DNA of 64,000 nucleotides. Origin: Gordonia iterans (GTDB lineage: Bacteria > Actinomycetota > Actinomycetes > Mycobacteriales > Mycobacteriaceae). Positions 41,660 through 52,408 of this stretch are shown here, piece after piece; within the stretch, counting starts at the first letter, position 1, and every line of letters starts with the position of its first letter. The notes under the pieces are model-generated. The model made no database searches and was not told where the DNA came from. It saw only the letters and a program-made list of their open reading frames with translations. A program made the translations under genes and the position numbers. Where the stretch lies: positions 2,170,001 to 2,234,000 of the forward strand of contig NZ_CP027433.1 in assembly GCF_002993285.1 (NCBI RefSeq), written 5' to 3'.

Positions 41660-42252
41660 TCGCCTCGGTCTCCGGCGAGGTCATCGACATCGCACTCGAT
41701 CACGTGGTGGTCGAATGCGCGGGCGTGGGATACCGGGTGCTGGCGACGCCCCCGACCCTGGCGACTCTGCGTCGAGGCGAACGCACCCGGCTGATGACGG
41801 CGATGATCGTCCGCGAGGACTCGATGACTCTCTACGGGTTCATCGATCCGGACGCGCGCGAACTCTTCGGGGTGTTGCAGACGGTGACCGGCGTCGGGCC
41901 GCGGCTGGCGATGGCGACCCTGGCGGTGCTGGAACCGGACCGGCTTCGCCGCGCCCTGGCCGACTCGGACACTAAGGCGCTGACCTCGGTCCCGGGCATC
42001 GGTAAGCGGGTGGCCGAGCGGCTCGTCGTCGAACTCCGGGACAAGGTCGGGGCGCCGGCCGGCGAGCCGGGCGCCGCGCTGCCGGGAACCGCCGCCGGTA
42101 TCGGTGCGCAGGTCGCCGAAGCGCTCGTGGGCCTCGGTTTCGCCGATGCCGCCGCCCAGAAGGCGGTCACCGAGGTGCTCGCCGCCCAGCCGGAGGCGGA
42201 CTCGCAGACGGCGCTCCGTGCGGCCCTGTCGGCTCTCGGACCGCGGCGATGA
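41656..42252 (+). CDS. ruvA: Holliday junction DNA helicase subunit RuvA
   Basis: A 198-aa junction-binding protein. An OB-fold N-terminal domain ([20 protein letters not shown]), two helix-hairpin-helix motifs ([13 protein letters not shown] and [16 protein letters not shown]) and a C-terminal domain (about 147-196) that contacts RuvB are all present. It forms the tetramer holding the junction for RuvB. Overlaps ruvC and ruvB by 4 nt each. Confidence 0.95.
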   Translation: MIASVSGEVIDIALDHVVVECAGVGYRVLATPPTLATLRRGERTRLMTAMIVREDSMTLYGFIDPDARELFGVLQTVTGVGPRLAMATLAVLEPDRLRRALADSDTKALTSVPGIGKRVAERLVVELRDKVGAPAGEPGAALPGTAAGIGAQVAEALVGLGFADAAAQKAVTEVLAAQPEADSQTALRAALSALGPRR

Positions 42253-43337
42253 CCGGCGAGTACCCCGACGAGGAACTGCTGGCGCCGGCGACGGTGCCCG
42301 GGGACTCCGAGCTCGACGCGAGCCTGCGGCCCCGGACGCTCGCCGACTTCATCGGCCAGGCGAAGGTGCGCGAGCAGCTCGAGCTGGTGTTGCACGCCGC
42401 CCGGAACCGCGGGCGCACACCGGACCACATCCTCTTGTCGGGTCCGCCGGGCCTCGGCAAGACCTCGCTCGCGATGATCATCGCCGCCGAGATGGGGGCG
42501 GCGATAAGGATCACCTCGGGTCCCGCTCTCGAGCGGGCCGGGGACCTCGCTGCCATGCTGTCGAACCTGGTGGAGGGCGACGTGCTCTTCATCGACGAGA
42601 TCCACCGCATCGCCCGGCCGGCCGAGGAGATGCTGTATCTGGCGATGGAGGACTTCCGGGTCGACGTCGTCGTGGGCAAGGGGCCGGGGGCCACCTCGAT
42701 ACCGCTCGACGTCGCACCGTTCACCCTCGTCGGCGCCACGACTCGCTCGGGGGCGCTCACCGGGCCGCTGCGCGACCGATTCGGCTTCACCGCGCACATG
42801 GAGTTCTACGAGACCGGCGACCTGGTCCGGGTGTTGCGCCGATCGGCCTCGATCCTCGGCATCGCCCTGGATCCGGACGCGGCGGCCGAGGTGGCCGGGC
42901 GCTCGCGCGGCACCCCGCGCATCGCCAACCGGCTGTTGCGCCGCGTCCGGGACTATGCCGAGGTACGTGGAGACGGGCGGGTGGACACCGCCAGCGCCCG
43001 CGCCGCGCTGGCGGTGTACGACGTCGACGAGCTCGGCCTCGACCGCCTCGACCGGGCGGTGCTCGGCGCGCTGGTCCGGGGGTTCGGCGGGGGGCCGGTA
43101 GGGGTCTCCACCCTGGCCGTGGCGGTCGGCGAGGAGCCGGCGACCGTCGAGGAGGTCTGCGAACCGTTCCTGGTGCGGGCCGGGATGATCGCGCGGACGC
43201 CCCGCGGCCGGGTGGCCACCGCCGCCGCGTGGCACCACCTCGGGCTGCCGCCGCCCGCCGGTGCGGTGCACCACACCCTGGGCGTGCGCGCACGGGAGGA
43301 GCCGGGCCCGAGCCTGTTCGACGACGACCTGCCCTGA
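42249..43337 (+). CDS. ruvB: Holliday junction branch migration ATPase RuvB
   Basis: A 362-aa AAA+ motor. Walker A is [11 protein letters not shown], Walker B is [11 protein letters not shown], sensor 1 is in [10 protein letters not shown], and the arginine-finger segment is [15 protein letters not shown]. The C-terminal winged-helix DNA-binding domain ends with [15 protein letters not shown]. Full length. ATGA overlap with ruvA. Confidence 0.97.
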   Translation: MTGEYPDEELLAPATVPGDSELDASLRPRTLADFIGQAKVREQLELVLHAARNRGRTPDHILLSGPPGLGKTSLAMIIAAEMGAAIRITSGPALERAGDLAAMLSNLVEGDVLFIDEIHRIARPAEEMLYLAMEDFRVDVVVGKGPGATSIPLDVAPFTLVGATTRSGALTGPLRDRFGFTAHMEFYETGDLVRVLRRSASILGIALDPDAAAEVAGRSRGTPRIANRLLRRVRDYAEVRGDGRVDTASARAALAVYDVDELGLDRLDRAVLGALVRGFGGGPVGVSTLAVAVGEEPATVEEVCEPFLVRAGMIARTPRGRVATAAAWHHLGLPPPAGAVHHTLGVRAREEPGPSLFDDDLP

Positions 43338-43382
43338 GACGATTCCGGCGACCCGGACACGGTCCGATGGGGGCGGTCCTGG

Positions 43383-43388
43383 CACTAT
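43383..43388 (+). promoter_or_regulatory. -10-like CACTAT for possibly leaderless yajC
   Basis: CACTAT ends 7 nt before the ATG at 43396 and there is no good ribosome site. This may be a separate promoter starting the yajC-secDF transcript near the ATG. Confidence 0.35.
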
Positions 43389-43395
43389 GGAGCGC

Positions 43396-43836
43396 ATGGA
43401 TGGACTCTTTCTCCCGCTCATGCTGGCGCTGCTCGTCGGCTTCATGTTCCTCAGTTTCCGCAACAACAAGAAGCGGCAGCAGGCACAGCAACAGCTTCAG
43501 GCGCAGGCCGTTCCGGGCGCCCGCGTCCAGCTGACCTCGGGACTCTTCGGCACCATCGTGGGAGACGAGGGCGAGACCGTCGAGGTCGAGATCGCTCCGG
43601 GTGTCGTGACCACGTGGAATCGTCTCGCGATCCGCGACGTGATCACCGAGGGCGCCGACGCCCCGGCCGTCGAGACCGAGGACGAGGATGCGTTCCGCGT
43701 CCCCGACTACACCGAAGAGGATGCCGCGCGCGACGCGGCCGCCGAGAAGGCGGCCCCGGAGAACGCAGCTGGGGAGAAGGTCGCCGACGACGCGCCGGAG
43801 ATCGCTCCTGCCGACACCGATACGAAGGACAAGTAG
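43396..43836 (+). CDS. yajC: Sec translocon accessory subunit YajC
   Basis: A 146-aa protein with one N-terminal membrane helix (about 3-20) followed by RNNKKRQQAQQQLQ and the conserved SGLFGTIVGDEGETVEVEIAPG. The C-terminal 50 residues are a long acidic, Ala-rich tail not present in E. coli YajC. It works with SecDF, encoded next. An ATG at 43387 is an alternative start. Confidence 0.9.
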   Translation: MDGLFLPLMLALLVGFMFLSFRNNKKRQQAQQQLQAQAVPGARVQLTSGLFGTIVGDEGETVEVEIAPGVVTTWNRLAIRDVITEGADAPAVETEDEDAFRVPDYTEEDAARDAAAEKAAPENAAGEKVADDAPEIAPADTDTKDK

Positions 43837-43847
43837 GCTTTCCGCCC

Positions 43848-45458
43848 GTGAGCAATCCCACCCCACGTCCGCGCCGGAGCACGGCGCGCCGCGGCGTTCC
43901 GCCGTGGCAGCCGTTGACGGCCTTCCTGGTGCTGCTCGGCCTGGTGTACGCGCTGATCTTCTTCACCGGCGGCGGCAAGCCTGAGCCCAAACTCGGCATC
44001 GACCTGCAAGGCGGCACCCGCGTGGTGCTGACCGCACGCACCGACGACGGCAAGGCGCCGGCCCGCGAGCAACTCGACATCGCCCGCAACATCATCGAAC
44101 AGCGCGTCAACGGCCTCGGCGTCGGCGGCTCCGAAGTGGTGGTCAACGGCAGCAACATCGTCATCACCGTGCCCGGCGACGACGGCAAGCAGGCGCGCGC
44201 CCTCGGCCAGACCGCCCGGCTCTACATCCGACCGGTCGACGATTCGGCGCCGGCGCAGGAGCAGCCGCCGGCGGAGGGGCCCAAGCCCTCCGACATGACC
44301 GCCGAGCAGCAGGCTGCGGCCATCGCCGAGCAGCGCAAGCTGCGGCAGGCCCCGGCCGGCGCGTCCCCGGAGCGGCTGCAGGAACTGCGGGCCCAGATGG
44401 CCAAGGTGAACTGTGCACCCGACTCCGGCGACGTGCTGGTGGGCCACGACCGGCCCGACGAGTACCTGGTGACCTGTGGCGAGGACGGCGAGACCGTCTA
44501 TCTGCTGGCGCCGATGATCATCGACGGCCGCGACGTGGACAAGGCCTCGGCCGGCCAGAATCAGACCGGCGGCTGGGTGGTGACCGTCGACTACAAGGGC
44601 GACGGGCAGCGCACCTGGGCCGATTACACCGGCAAGAACATCGGCAAGGTCACCGCGGTGACGCTCGATTCGCGGGTGGTCAGTGCGGCCACCATCCAGT
44701 CCCAGATCCTCGGCACCACCGAGATCAGCGGTGACTTCACCCAGGACGAGGCGACCAACCTCGCCAACTCGCTCAAGTACGGGTCGCTGCCGCTCTCGTT
44801 CACCTCCTCGGAAGCGGAGACGGTGTCGGCGACCCTCGGCTGGCAGGCGCTGCGCGCTGCGCTCATCGCCGGCCTGATCGGCCTGATCGCGACCTTCGTG
44901 TACGCGATGGCCTACTACCGGATGCTCGGCTTCGTGGCGGTGGGTTCACTGGTGCTGGCCGGGCTGATGGTCTACGGCATCATGGTGCTGCTGGGCCGCT
45001 GGATCGGGTTCACACTCGACCTGGCGGGCATGGCGGGCCTGATCATCGGCATCGGCATGACAGCGGACTCGTTCGTCGTCTATTTCGAGCGCATCAAGGA
45101 CGAGATGCGCGAGGGCCGGAGTTTCCGCTCCGCAGTGCCACGCGGCTGGGCCAGTGCTCGCCGCACCATCTGGACCGGTAACGCGGTGAGCTTCATCGCG
45201 TCCGTGGTGATCTACGTGCTGGCCGTCGGCGAGGTCAAGGGCTTCGCCTTCACCCTCGGTCTCACGACCATCCTCGACGTGATGGTGGTGTTCCTGGTGA
45301 CCCATCCGGTGGTCGAACTCGCGACGCGGTCGAAGTTCCTGTCCAAACCGAGCATCAACGGTCTCGGCGCGGTCAGCGAGGTCGCCCGCCAGCGCCGCAA
45401 GGCCGCCTCCCGGTCGCGCCCCGCCGCGGCCTCGACCCGGAAGGAGTCGGTGGAATGA
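43848..45458 (+). CDS. secD: Protein-export membrane protein SecD
   Basis: A 536-aa RND-like proton-driven translocation factor. First membrane helix at about 22-40, then the GIDLQGGTRVVL block, a large extracytoplasmic domain with a Gln/Ala-rich insertion (about 140-185), and the five C-terminal helices beginning near 330. GMAGLIIGIGMTADSFVVYFER carries the functional Asp in helix 4. It forms a complex with SecF and YajC. Overlaps secF by 4 nt. Confidence 0.95.
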   Translation: MSNPTPRPRRSTARRGVPPWQPLTAFLVLLGLVYALIFFTGGGKPEPKLGIDLQGGTRVVLTARTDDGKAPAREQLDIARNIIEQRVNGLGVGGSEVVVNGSNIVITVPGDDGKQARALGQTARLYIRPVDDSAPAQEQPPAEGPKPSDMTAEQQAAAIAEQRKLRQAPAGASPERLQELRAQMAKVNCAPDSGDVLVGHDRPDEYLVTCGEDGETVYLLAPMIIDGRDVDKASAGQNQTGGWVVTVDYKGDGQRTWADYTGKNIGKVTAVTLDSRVVSAATIQSQILGTTEISGDFTQDEATNLANSLKYGSLPLSFTSSEAETVSATLGWQALRAALIAGLIGLIATFVYAMAYYRMLGFVAVGSLVLAGLMVYGIMVLLGRWIGFTLDLAGMAGLIIGIGMTADSFVVYFERIKDEMREGRSFRSAVPRGWASARRTIWTGNAVSFIASVVIYVLAVGEVKGFAFTLGLTTILDVMVVFLVTHPVVELATRSKFLSKPSINGLGAVSEVARQRRKAASRSRPAAASTRKESVE

Positions 45459-46558
45459 CCACCCCCACGCCGCAGTCGCCGGACCAGACCGAGGTGGTCG
45501 ACGACACCTCGCCGACCACCGAGTGGGTCGACGCCGACTATGAGGCCGACAAGAGCAAGAGCTTCTTCTCGCGCCTGTACAGCGGAACCGGTGCGTTCGA
45601 CGTCATCGGGAAGCGCCGCCAGTGGTACATCGTCACCGCTGTGATACTCCTGATCTGTGCGTTGTCGATGATCTTCCGCGGCTTCACCTTCGGCATCGAC
45701 TTCGAGGGCGGCACGCAGATCGCGCTGCCGAACCAGGCTCCGCTGACGACCTCCTCGGTGGAGCAGGTGATCGAGGACTCGCTGGGCATAGAGCCGCAGC
45801 AGGTGCAGACGGCCGGGAGCGGGGCATCGTCGACCATCCAGGTCCGCATCGAGCATCTGACCCAGGAGCAGACCGCTCAGGTCTCCGAGGCGCTCGCCGA
45901 GGCGTTCGCGCCGGCCATCACGGTGAACGACGTGAGCAGTTCTGACGTGAGCAGCACGTGGGGCCAGGAGATCACCCGCAAGATGTTGATCGCGCTCATC
46001 GTCTTCCTGGCGGTGGTGTTCGTCTACATCACGGTCCGGTTCGACAAGGAGATGTCGATCGCGGCGATGGCTTCGCTCTTCTTCGACCTGGTGGTGACCG
46101 CCGGGATCTATTCGCTGGTCGGATTCGAAGTGACCCCGGCGATGGTGATCGGATTGCTGACGATTCTGGGCTTCTCGATCTACGACACGGTGGTGGTGTT
46201 CGACAAGGTGCAGGAGAACACGCGCAGCGTGTTCGCCAGCACCCGGCGGACCTACGCCGAACAGACCAACCTGGCGGTGAACCAGACCTTCATGCGCTCG
46301 ATCAACACCACCGTGATCTCGATCTTGCCGATCATCTCGCTGATGATCGTCGCGGTCTGGATGCTCGGCGTCGGCACGCTGAAAGACCTCGCTCTGGTCC
46401 AGCTGGTCGGCATCGTCGTGGGCATGTTCTCGTCCATCTACCTGGCCTCGCCGCTGCTGGTGACCCTGAAAGAACGACGGCCCGAGGTGAAGGCGCACAC
46501 TCAGAAGGTGCTGGCGCGCCGTCGGCGGGCCGCCGAGGCCGCCGGAGCCCGGGCGTGA
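45455..46558 (+). CDS. secF: Protein-export membrane protein SecF
   Basis: A 367-aa partner of SecD. FGIDFEGGTQIAL follows the first membrane helix, and GLLTILGFSIYDTVVVFDKV is the characteristic helix with the Asp involved in proton flow. The first 45 residues are a cytosolic extension. Six helices are visible, ending in a basic tail. Confidence 0.95.
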   Translation: MTTPTPQSPDQTEVVDDTSPTTEWVDADYEADKSKSFFSRLYSGTGAFDVIGKRRQWYIVTAVILLICALSMIFRGFTFGIDFEGGTQIALPNQAPLTTSSVEQVIEDSLGIEPQQVQTAGSGASSTIQVRIEHLTQEQTAQVSEALAEAFAPAITVNDVSSSDVSSTWGQEITRKMLIALIVFLAVVFVYITVRFDKEMSIAAMASLFFDLVVTAGIYSLVGFEVTPAMVIGLLTILGFSIYDTVVVFDKVQENTRSVFASTRRTYAEQTNLAVNQTFMRSINTTVISILPIISLMIVAVWMLGVGTLKDLALVQLVGIVVGMFSSIYLASPLLVTLKERRPEVKAHTQKVLARRRRAAEAAGARA

Positions 46559-48261
46559 TCAGGCGCCGTCGCGCGGCGGTCACCGCGACCGTCCTCGGCC
46601 TGGTGACCGCCCTGACCGCCACGCTCTCCGCGTGCGGCGACAGCGGCCGGGACCAGATCGACTATCTGATCGATGCGCGCGTCGGCTCCTACAACGTCAA
46701 CACCGTCGACGGCTATGCTTCCGGCGCCGTGATGGCACTGGCCCGGGTGCTGCCCGGGTTCAGCTACCTCGGGCCGGACGGCCAGGTGGTGGCCGACCGC
46801 GACATCGGCACGGTGACCGTCGAGGAGGGACCCTCGCTGACGCTCGCCTACACGTTCGCCGACGGGGCGCAGTGGTCCGACGGTGCCCCGATGGTGTGCG
46901 ACGACCTCGTGCTCGCCGCGACCGCCATGAGCGGCCGGACGCCGGGGTTCGCCGCTGCCACCGACGCCGGCTACCGCGATATCGCGCGCATCGACTGCAC
47001 GGCGGGGGAGAAGACCGCGGTGGTCACCTTCGCCCGCGGCCGGGACTACGTGCAGTGGGCGGCGCTGTTCGGGGTCGGCAGTCTGCTGCCCGCCCACGTC
47101 GTCGCCCGCAAGGCCGCCGTCGACGATGTGGTCGGTGCGTTCGCCGACGGCGACCGTGCTGCGATAGGACGGATCGCCGAGGTCTGGAACGCCGGCTTCA
47201 CCCTGACGCCCGGACAGCCGGTGCCCGCCGAGGACTTCCCGTCGGCCGGACCGTACCGCCTCTCCGAATACACGGTCGACGGCGGCCTGAAGCTGGTCGC
47301 GAACGACAAGTGGTGGGGCGAGGCCCCGGCGACCGGGAACATCACCGTGTGGCCGCGGGGCACCGATGCCGGCAAGGCCGTCGACGACGGCCTCGAGGTG
47401 GCCGACACCGCCGACCTGAACACCGGTGACCGGGTGCAGGGCCGTGCGACCTCCGAGTACGACGGGACCGAGAACCGGGCTGCGGAGCGGGATCCACGGC
47501 CGCTCTCGGTGACCCAGCTGGTGCTTGCCGGGCGGGGAACCGCCGCTGATCGGCTGGTGCGCCAGGCGTTCGCCACGTGCGTGCCGCGCGACGCGCTGGC
47601 GCGGCGGTTCGGGGCGAACGGCCTGGTCTGGTCGCTGCGGACCGTCTCGCCCGCCGATTCGCTCGGCAGTGCGCTGAACGCCCAGTTCGCGCGCCGTTAC
47701 CCGCGCGCCGACGTCCGCCGGGCGCGGGCGCTCCTGGAGCAGCGGCCGGCCGGCGAAGACGGCCGCCGCGCGCCGGTGACGCTGCGTCTCGGCTACGTGT
47801 CGCCGGATCCGGTGGCGCAGGCCGTCGCGCAGCAGATCATCGACACCTGCGGTTCGGCCGGTTTGACCGTCACCGACGCGAGTTCGGCGGAGCTGACCCC
47901 GGGTGCCCTGGGGCGGGACGTCGACGTCCTGCTGACCAACGGCGCCACCGGCATCGCCGCCGCCGGGGTGGCGTCCGGTTTCCCGGACGCCTATCAGCTC
48001 TTCGGCGGAGATCCGCTGAACATCTCCGGCTTCCGCAATCCGCAGGCCTCCGGGGCGATCAACGACCTGTCGCTGACCACCAGCGACAGCGCACGCCTGC
48101 CGCTGGTCCGGACGGCCGAGACCGCCGCGTGGAACGCGCTGACCTCGATTCCGCTCTACGGCACGGTCCGCGCCCGCGAACACACCGGGGTCGCCCAGGT
48201 GGTGCCGGGGCTGGCGCGGACCGGTACCGGCTGGAACATGGACCGATGGGTGCGCAGGTGA
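46555..48261 (+). CDS. Extracellular solute-binding lipoprotein (ABC peptide type)
   Basis: A 568-aa secreted lipoprotein. The signal peptide (about 1-28, [20 protein letters not shown]) ends in the lipobox LSAC. The mature part has the family 5 solute-binding architecture ([19 protein letters not shown] near residue 100 and a late [10 protein letters not shown] block). It corresponds by position to M. tuberculosis Rv2585c, an orphan DppA-like lipoprotein. No permease or ATPase genes are nearby. It is translationally coupled to secF and apt. Confidence 0.88.
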   Translation: MIRRRRAAVTATVLGLVTALTATLSACGDSGRDQIDYLIDARVGSYNVNTVDGYASGAVMALARVLPGFSYLGPDGQVVADRDIGTVTVEEGPSLTLAYTFADGAQWSDGAPMVCDDLVLAATAMSGRTPGFAAATDAGYRDIARIDCTAGEKTAVVTFARGRDYVQWAALFGVGSLLPAHVVARKAAVDDVVGAFADGDRAAIGRIAEVWNAGFTLTPGQPVPAEDFPSAGPYRLSEYTVDGGLKLVANDKWWGEAPATGNITVWPRGTDAGKAVDDGLEVADTADLNTGDRVQGRATSEYDGTENRAAERDPRPLSVTQLVLAGRGTAADRLVRQAFATCVPRDALARRFGANGLVWSLRTVSPADSLGSALNAQFARRYPRADVRRARALLEQRPAGEDGRRAPVTLRLGYVSPDPVAQAVAQQIIDTCGSAGLTVTDASSAELTPGALGRDVDVLLTNGATGIAAAGVASGFPDAYQLFGGDPLNISGFRNPQASGAINDLSLTTSDSARLPLVRTAETAAWNALTSIPLYGTVRAREHTGVAQVVPGLARTGTGWNMDRWVRR

Positions 48262-48848
48262 GTGCCCCGATGACGCCCCCGACGCATAGCTCGCCCCACA
48301 CGGCCGCGCACGACCGGGCGTGTGCGGCCATCGACCGGCACACCCGGGTGGTCGCCGACTTCCCCACGCCCGGGGTGGAGTTCCGGGACCTCACGCCGGT
48401 ACTCGCCGATCCCGACGGTCTCGCGGCGGTGGTGTCGGCCCTCGCCGAGCACTGCCGGGGCGCGGATCTGATCGCCGGCATCGACGCGCGCGGCTTTCTG
48501 CTGGGCGGCGCCGTCGCGCGGGAACTCGGCGTGGGTGTGATCGCGGTCCGGAAGGCCGGGAAGTTGCCGCCGCCGGTGATCGGCGTCGACTACAACCTCG
48601 AATACGGCACCTCGCGACTGGAACTGCCGGCCGAGGGCCTCGACCTGCGAGGCCGGCGCGTGGCGGTGCTCGACGACGTGCTGGCCACCGGCGGCACCCT
48701 GGTGGCCGCGGCCCGGCTCCTCCGGCTCGCCGGGGCCCGGGTGCACGCGCTGTCGGTGATCATGGAGCTCGCCGACCTGCCGGGCCGGGCGACGGTGGCA
48801 GCCGGAGTGGGCGCCGACGTGCCCGTCCACCACCTGTGCCGCGGGTGA
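48258..48848 (+). CDS. apt: Adenine phosphoribosyltransferase
   Basis: A 196-aa purine salvage enzyme making AMP from adenine and PRPP. The PRPP-binding motif is [11 protein letters not shown] (about 136-146) and the N-terminal [20 protein letters not shown] is typical. [14 protein letters not shown] and [10 protein letters not shown] are also conserved. The N-terminus is about 15 residues longer than usual; an ATG at 48270 may be the true start. It lies before relA, as in mycobacteria. Confidence 0.93.
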   Translation: MSAPMTPPTHSSPHTAAHDRACAAIDRHTRVVADFPTPGVEFRDLTPVLADPDGLAAVVSALAEHCRGADLIAGIDARGFLLGGAVARELGVGVIAVRKAGKLPPPVIGVDYNLEYGTSRLELPAEGLDLRGRRVAVLDDVLATGGTLVAAARLLRLAGARVHALSVIMELADLPGRATVAAGVGADVPVHHLCRG

Positions 48849-48861
48849 GCGCATCAGCCAC

Positions 48862-48867
48862 TAAGCT
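48862..48867 (+). promoter_or_regulatory. -10-like TAAGCT for possibly leaderless relA
   Basis: TAAGCT ends 6 nt before the ATG of relA with no ribosome site between, the geometry of a leaderless transcript. It lies after the apt stop, so relA may have its own promoter as well as read-through. Confidence 0.45.
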
Positions 48868-48873
48868 TTCCTC

Positions 48874-51180
48874 ATGAGCGAAGCGGACATCGGGCGCAAG
48901 CCCGAAGACGGTGGCGCATCCCTGAGTTCTCGCCGGGTGCGCGCCCGGCTGGCTCGCCGGATCACCGCGGGACCGCGGAGCGCTGTGGAGCCGGTCCTGG
49001 AGCCGCTGGCCACCCTGCACCGCGATGTCTACCCGAAGGCCGACGTCTCGGTGCTGCAGCGCGCGTACGAGGTGGCGAGCACGCATCACGAGGGCCAGTT
49101 CCGCAAGTCCGGCGACCCGTACATCACCCATCCGCTGGCCGTCGCCACGATCCTGGCCGACCTCGGCATGGACACCATCACGCTGGTCGCGGCGCTCCTG
49201 CACGACACCGTCGAGGACACCGGGTATTCCCTCGAGCAGCTGGAGTCCGACTTCGGTTCGGAGGTGGCGCACCTGGTCGACGGCGTCACCAAGCTCGACA
49301 AGGTGGCGCTCGGCAGCGCGGCCGAGGGCGAGACGATCCGCAAGATGATCATCGCGATGGCCCGCGATCCGCGGGTGCTGGTGATCAAGGTGGCCGATCG
49401 GCTGCACAACATGCGGACTATGCGCTTCCTTCCCCCAGAGAAGCAGGCGCGCAAGGCGCGCGAGACGCTCGAAGTGATCGCACCGCTGGCGCACCGGCTC
49501 GGCATGGCGACGGTCAAGTGGGAGCTCGAGGACCTCTCCTTCGCGATTCTGCACCCGAAGCGGTACGAGGAGATCGTCCGGCTGGTGGCCGACCGCGCGC
49601 CCAGCCGGGACACCTATCTCGAGCGTGTCCGGAGCGACCTCAACAACGCGCTCGCGGGGGCGCGCATCCAGGCCACCGTCGAGGGCCGTCCGAAGCACTA
49701 CTGGTCGATCTATCAGAAGATGATCGTCAAGGGCCGGGACTTCGACGACATCCACGATCTGGTCGGCATGCGGATCCTGTGCGATCACGTGCGCGACTGT
49801 TATGCGGCGATCGGCGTCGTGCATTCGCTGTGGCACCCGATGGCGGGGCGTTTCAAGGACTACATCGCCCAGCCCAGCTACGGCGTGTATCAGTCCCTGC
49901 ACACGACGGTGATCGGCCCGGAGGGCAAGCCGCTGGAAGTGCAGATCCGCACGCACGACATGCACCGCACCGCGGAGTTCGGCATCGCCGCGCACTGGAG
50001 GTACAAGGAGGGCCGAAAGGGCAAGGGCCGCAAGGCCGCCGATGCCGGCGAGGTCGACGACATGGCCTGGATGCGGCAGCTGCTGGACTGGCAGCGCGAA
50101 GCCGCCGATCCCGGGGAGTTCCTGGAGTCGCTGCGCTACGACCTCGCGGTCCGCGAGATCTTCGTCTTCACCCCGAAGGGGGACGTGATCACGCTGCCGA
50201 CCGGCTCCACGCCGGTGGACTTCGCCTATGCGGTGCACACCGAAGTAGGGCACCGGTGCATCGGCGCGCGGGTGAACGGCAGGCTGGTCGCGCTCGAGCG
50301 GCCGCTGGAGAACGGCGAAGTGGTGGAGGTCTTCACCTCCAAAGACGAGTCGGCCGGGCCGAGCAAGGACTGGCAGAGCTTCGTGGCGTCACCGCGCGCC
50401 AAGGCCAAGATTCGGCAATGGTTCGCCAAGGAACGCCGGGAAGAGGCGCTGGAAGCCGGCAAAGAGGCGATCATCAAGGAGGTGCGCCGCGGTGGGCTGC
50501 CGCTGCAGCGCCTGATGTCGGCCGACTCGGTCAGCGTCCTGGCCAAGGAGTTCGGGTACAGCGACGTCGACGCCCTCTACACCGCGGTCGGCGAACACAA
50601 TCTGACCGCGGGACGCGTGGTGCACCGGCTGGTCGCCATGCTCGGCGGCGTGGAGAGCGCCGAGGAGCAGCTCGCCGAACGGTCGACGCCGTCGACCGTG
50701 GTGCAGGGCACACGGTCGTCTGGCGGCGATTCCGGTGTCCAGGTGGAGGGCGTCGACAACATTCTGGTGAAGCTCGCCAAGTGCTGCACCCCGGTGCCCG
50801 GGGACGAGATCCTCGGCTTCGTCACGCGCGGCGGCGGGGTGAGCGTGCATCGTGACGACTGCACCAACGCCGGTGCGCTGCGCGCGCAGTCTGAGCGGCT
50901 GGTTCCGGTGCGCTGGGCGCCCAATCCGTCGTCGGTGTTCCTGGTGGCGATTCAGGTGGAGGCGCTCGATCGGCACCGGCTGCTCTCGGACATCACGCGG
51001 GTGCTGGCCGACGAGCGCGTCAACATCCTGTCCGCTTCGGTGCAGACCACCCGCGATCGGGTGGCGGTCAGCAAGTTCACCTTCGAGATGGGCGACCCGA
51101 AGCATCTCGGCCACGTCCTGAACGTCGTACGCAGCGTGGAGGGCGTCTACGACGTCTACCGGGTGACCTCGGCCGCCTGA
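48874..51180 (+). CDS. relA: Bifunctional (p)ppGpp synthetase/hydrolase
   Basis: A 768-aa RSH protein. The hydrolase HD domain is recognisable by [18 protein letters not shown] and [10 protein letters not shown] (about 90-110); the synthetase by [14 protein letters not shown] and the [19 protein letters not shown] block (about 270-365); the TGS domain at about 430-490; and an ACT domain at about 690-765. The intact HDTVED suggests it both makes and degrades the alarmone, as the single mycobacterial Rel does. Convergent with the PPIase gene across a repeat-rich spacer. Confidence 0.96.
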   Translation: MSEADIGRKPEDGGASLSSRRVRARLARRITAGPRSAVEPVLEPLATLHRDVYPKADVSVLQRAYEVASTHHEGQFRKSGDPYITHPLAVATILADLGMDTITLVAALLHDTVEDTGYSLEQLESDFGSEVAHLVDGVTKLDKVALGSAAEGETIRKMIIAMARDPRVLVIKVADRLHNMRTMRFLPPEKQARKARETLEVIAPLAHRLGMATVKWELEDLSFAILHPKRYEEIVRLVADRAPSRDTYLERVRSDLNNALAGARIQATVEGRPKHYWSIYQKMIVKGRDFDDIHDLVGMRILCDHVRDCYAAIGVVHSLWHPMAGRFKDYIAQPSYGVYQSLHTTVIGPEGKPLEVQIRTHDMHRTAEFGIAAHWRYKEGRKGKGRKAADAGEVDDMAWMRQLLDWQREAADPGEFLESLRYDLAVREIFVFTPKGDVITLPTGSTPVDFAYAVHTEVGHRCIGARVNGRLVALERPLENGEVVEVFTSKDESAGPSKDWQSFVASPRAKAKIRQWFAKERREEALEAGKEAIIKEVRRGGLPLQRLMSADSVSVLAKEFGYSDVDALYTAVGEHNLTAGRVVHRLVAMLGGVESAEEQLAERSTPSTVVQGTRSSGGDSGVQVEGVDNILVKLAKCCTPVPGDEILGFVTRGGGVSVHRDDCTNAGALRAQSERLVPVRWAPNPSSVFLVAIQVEALDRHRLLSDITRVLADERVNILSASVQTTRDRVAVSKFTFEMGDPKHLGHVLNVVRSVEGVYDVYRVTSAA

Positions 51181-51209
51181 GACCCGGTCGGGGCACTGTC
51201 CTCGGACGG

Positions 51210-51255
51210 GGTCTCGATACTCTCCTCGCCTAGGTCTCGATACTCTCCTCGCCTA
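51210..51255 (+). repeat. Two tandem copies of a 23-bp repeat
   Basis: GGTCTCGATACTCTCCTCGCCTA occurs at 51210-51232 and again, without a gap, at 51233-51255. The GGTCTCGATAC start pairs with GTATCGAGACC at 51426-51436. Confidence 0.9.
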
Positions 51256-51259
51256 ACGG

Positions 51260-51363
51260 CTCGTCGCTACTCGACCACCGGCTTGCTCGTCGCTACTCGA
51301 CCACCGGCTTGCTCGTCGCTAGTCGACCACCGGCTTGCTCGTCGCTACTCGACCACTGGCTTG
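51260..51363 (+). repeat. Four tandem copies of a 26-bp repeat
   Basis: The unit CTCGTCGCTACTCGACCACC-GGCTTG is repeated four times (51260, 51286, 51312, 51338); copies 3 and 4 each differ by one base. A partial fifth copy (CTCGTC) follows. It lies in the spacer between relA and the PPIase gene, in neither coding sequence. Confidence 0.92.
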
Positions 51364-51436
51364 CTCGTCCCGACCCGGCCGCGGACTCGTCAATGGTGGT
51401 CGAGTAGGGCCGAGGTACGAGGCCCGTATCGAGACC

Positions 51437-52408
51437 TCAGTCGCGCACGGTGGTCGAGGTGATCACGATCGGCGTCTTCGGTTGACCGGCTTCGAGCTTC
51501 TCGCCCGGTTTGGGCGCCGTGTTGCCCGGGCTCGGGACGATGCCGCCCTTCTCGAACTTGTCCAGGGTCGCCAGGCCGGGCTCGTCGACGGTGCCGATCA
51601 CGGTGAACCGCGGCAGCAGGGCGGTGTCCTGGAGGAAGAAGTACAGGGTGCCCGCACCGGTGTTGGCGACCGGCTCCTGCCCGAACATCGGATTGCCCTC
51701 GCTGTTGGCGTTGAACACCGCGACGGTGCCGCGCGGATAGGTGACGGCCTGCTCTGTCGGGGCCATCGGGTTCGGCTCGCCGTGCGGCTTCAGGCCGGTG
51801 GGGAGCTCGTCGGGCATGTTCCAGCCGGGATTGCCGCCCTGCACGCCCGGCAGTCCCGCTGTGCCGGTCGGATCGCCGCAGAGGGCGGCGCCGCCGTTCT
51901 CGCCGACCGCAATGCCGTGGCAGGCCACGTCGTCGTAGTAGCCGCTTTGAGCGAGAGTCAGGACGCCGTTGACGTTGCACGGCCCGTCGGCGCGGTTCAG
52001 CGTCATCGGGATGGCGCCCACGGTGGTGTCGAAGGTGAGACCGACCGTGCCCTCTTTGAACGGGTGGTCGTCCGGCTTCGGTGCGCTGCGCTGGAGCTGC
52101 GCGGCCTTCTTGTAGTGGTCGAGCAGTGCCTGCGACTGCTCGCGCTGCTCCGCCGGCACGGTGTCCGGCAGGGCATCCGGCAGCTCCTTGAACGGATCCT
52201 GCGCTTCGTTGTAGACGCAGTCCACGCGGCGGCTGTCGTCCCACGCGCGCCAGCCGAAGTACGCGCCGACGGCGACGACCGCCACCACCACGAGGCCGGC
52301 GGCCGAGGCGATCACGAGGCGACGTCGCCGGGCCTGCTGCCGTTCGGCTTCGAGTCGCTGTTCTAGCTTGCGCTTGGCGGCCTCGCGGCGCTCCTCATTG
52401 GTCGTCAC
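51437..52408 (-). CDS. Membrane-anchored cyclophilin-type peptidyl-prolyl isomerase
   Basis: A 323-aa protein. A charged N-terminal cytosolic part (about 1-28, EERREAAKRKLEQRL) is followed by one membrane helix (about 30-48) and an extracytoplasmic cyclophilin-like domain from about 110, including VGLTFDTTVGAIPMTLNR and YPRGTVAVFNANSEGNPMFGQE. The catalytic Arg/Phe block of cyclophilins is partly altered, so activity is uncertain. Matches Rv2582 (ppiB) by position. AGGAGG lies 10 nt before the GTG. Confidence 0.85.
   Translation of the reverse strand: MTTNEERREAAKRKLEQRLEAERQQARRRRLVIASAAGLVVVAVVAVGAYFGWRAWDDSRRVDCVYNEAQDPFKELPDALPDTVPAEQREQSQALLDHYKKAAQLQRSAPKPDDHPFKEGTVGLTFDTTVGAIPMTLNRADGPCNVNGVLTLAQSGYYDDVACHGIAVGENGGAALCGDPTGTAGLPGVQGGNPGWNMPDELPTGLKPHGEPNPMAPTEQAVTYPRGTVAVFNANSEGNPMFGQEPVANTGAGTLYFFLQDTALLPRFTVIGTVDEPGLATLDKFEKGGIVPSPGNTAPKPGEKLEAGQPKTPIVITSTTVRD

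Larger units (their letters stand above)
51210..51436. terminator. Long inverted-repeat spacer between convergent relA and PPIase genes
   Basis: GGTCTCGATAC (51210-51220) is the exact inverse of GTATCGAGACC (51426-51436), and CTACTCGACCACC, present in the tandem units, is the exact inverse of GGTGGTCGAGTAG (51395-51407). The spacer can fold into a large cruciform or act as a bidirectional terminator for both convergent genes. Repeats with GGTCTCGATAC and CTCGACCACC ends are known to me as frequent intergenic elements in Gordonia-like genomes; function not established. Confidence 0.6.

Noticed and set aside
51260-51363. Possible CRISPR array (26-bp direct repeats)
   Set aside because: The copies follow each other without spacers and no cas genes are present; it is a tandem repeat.
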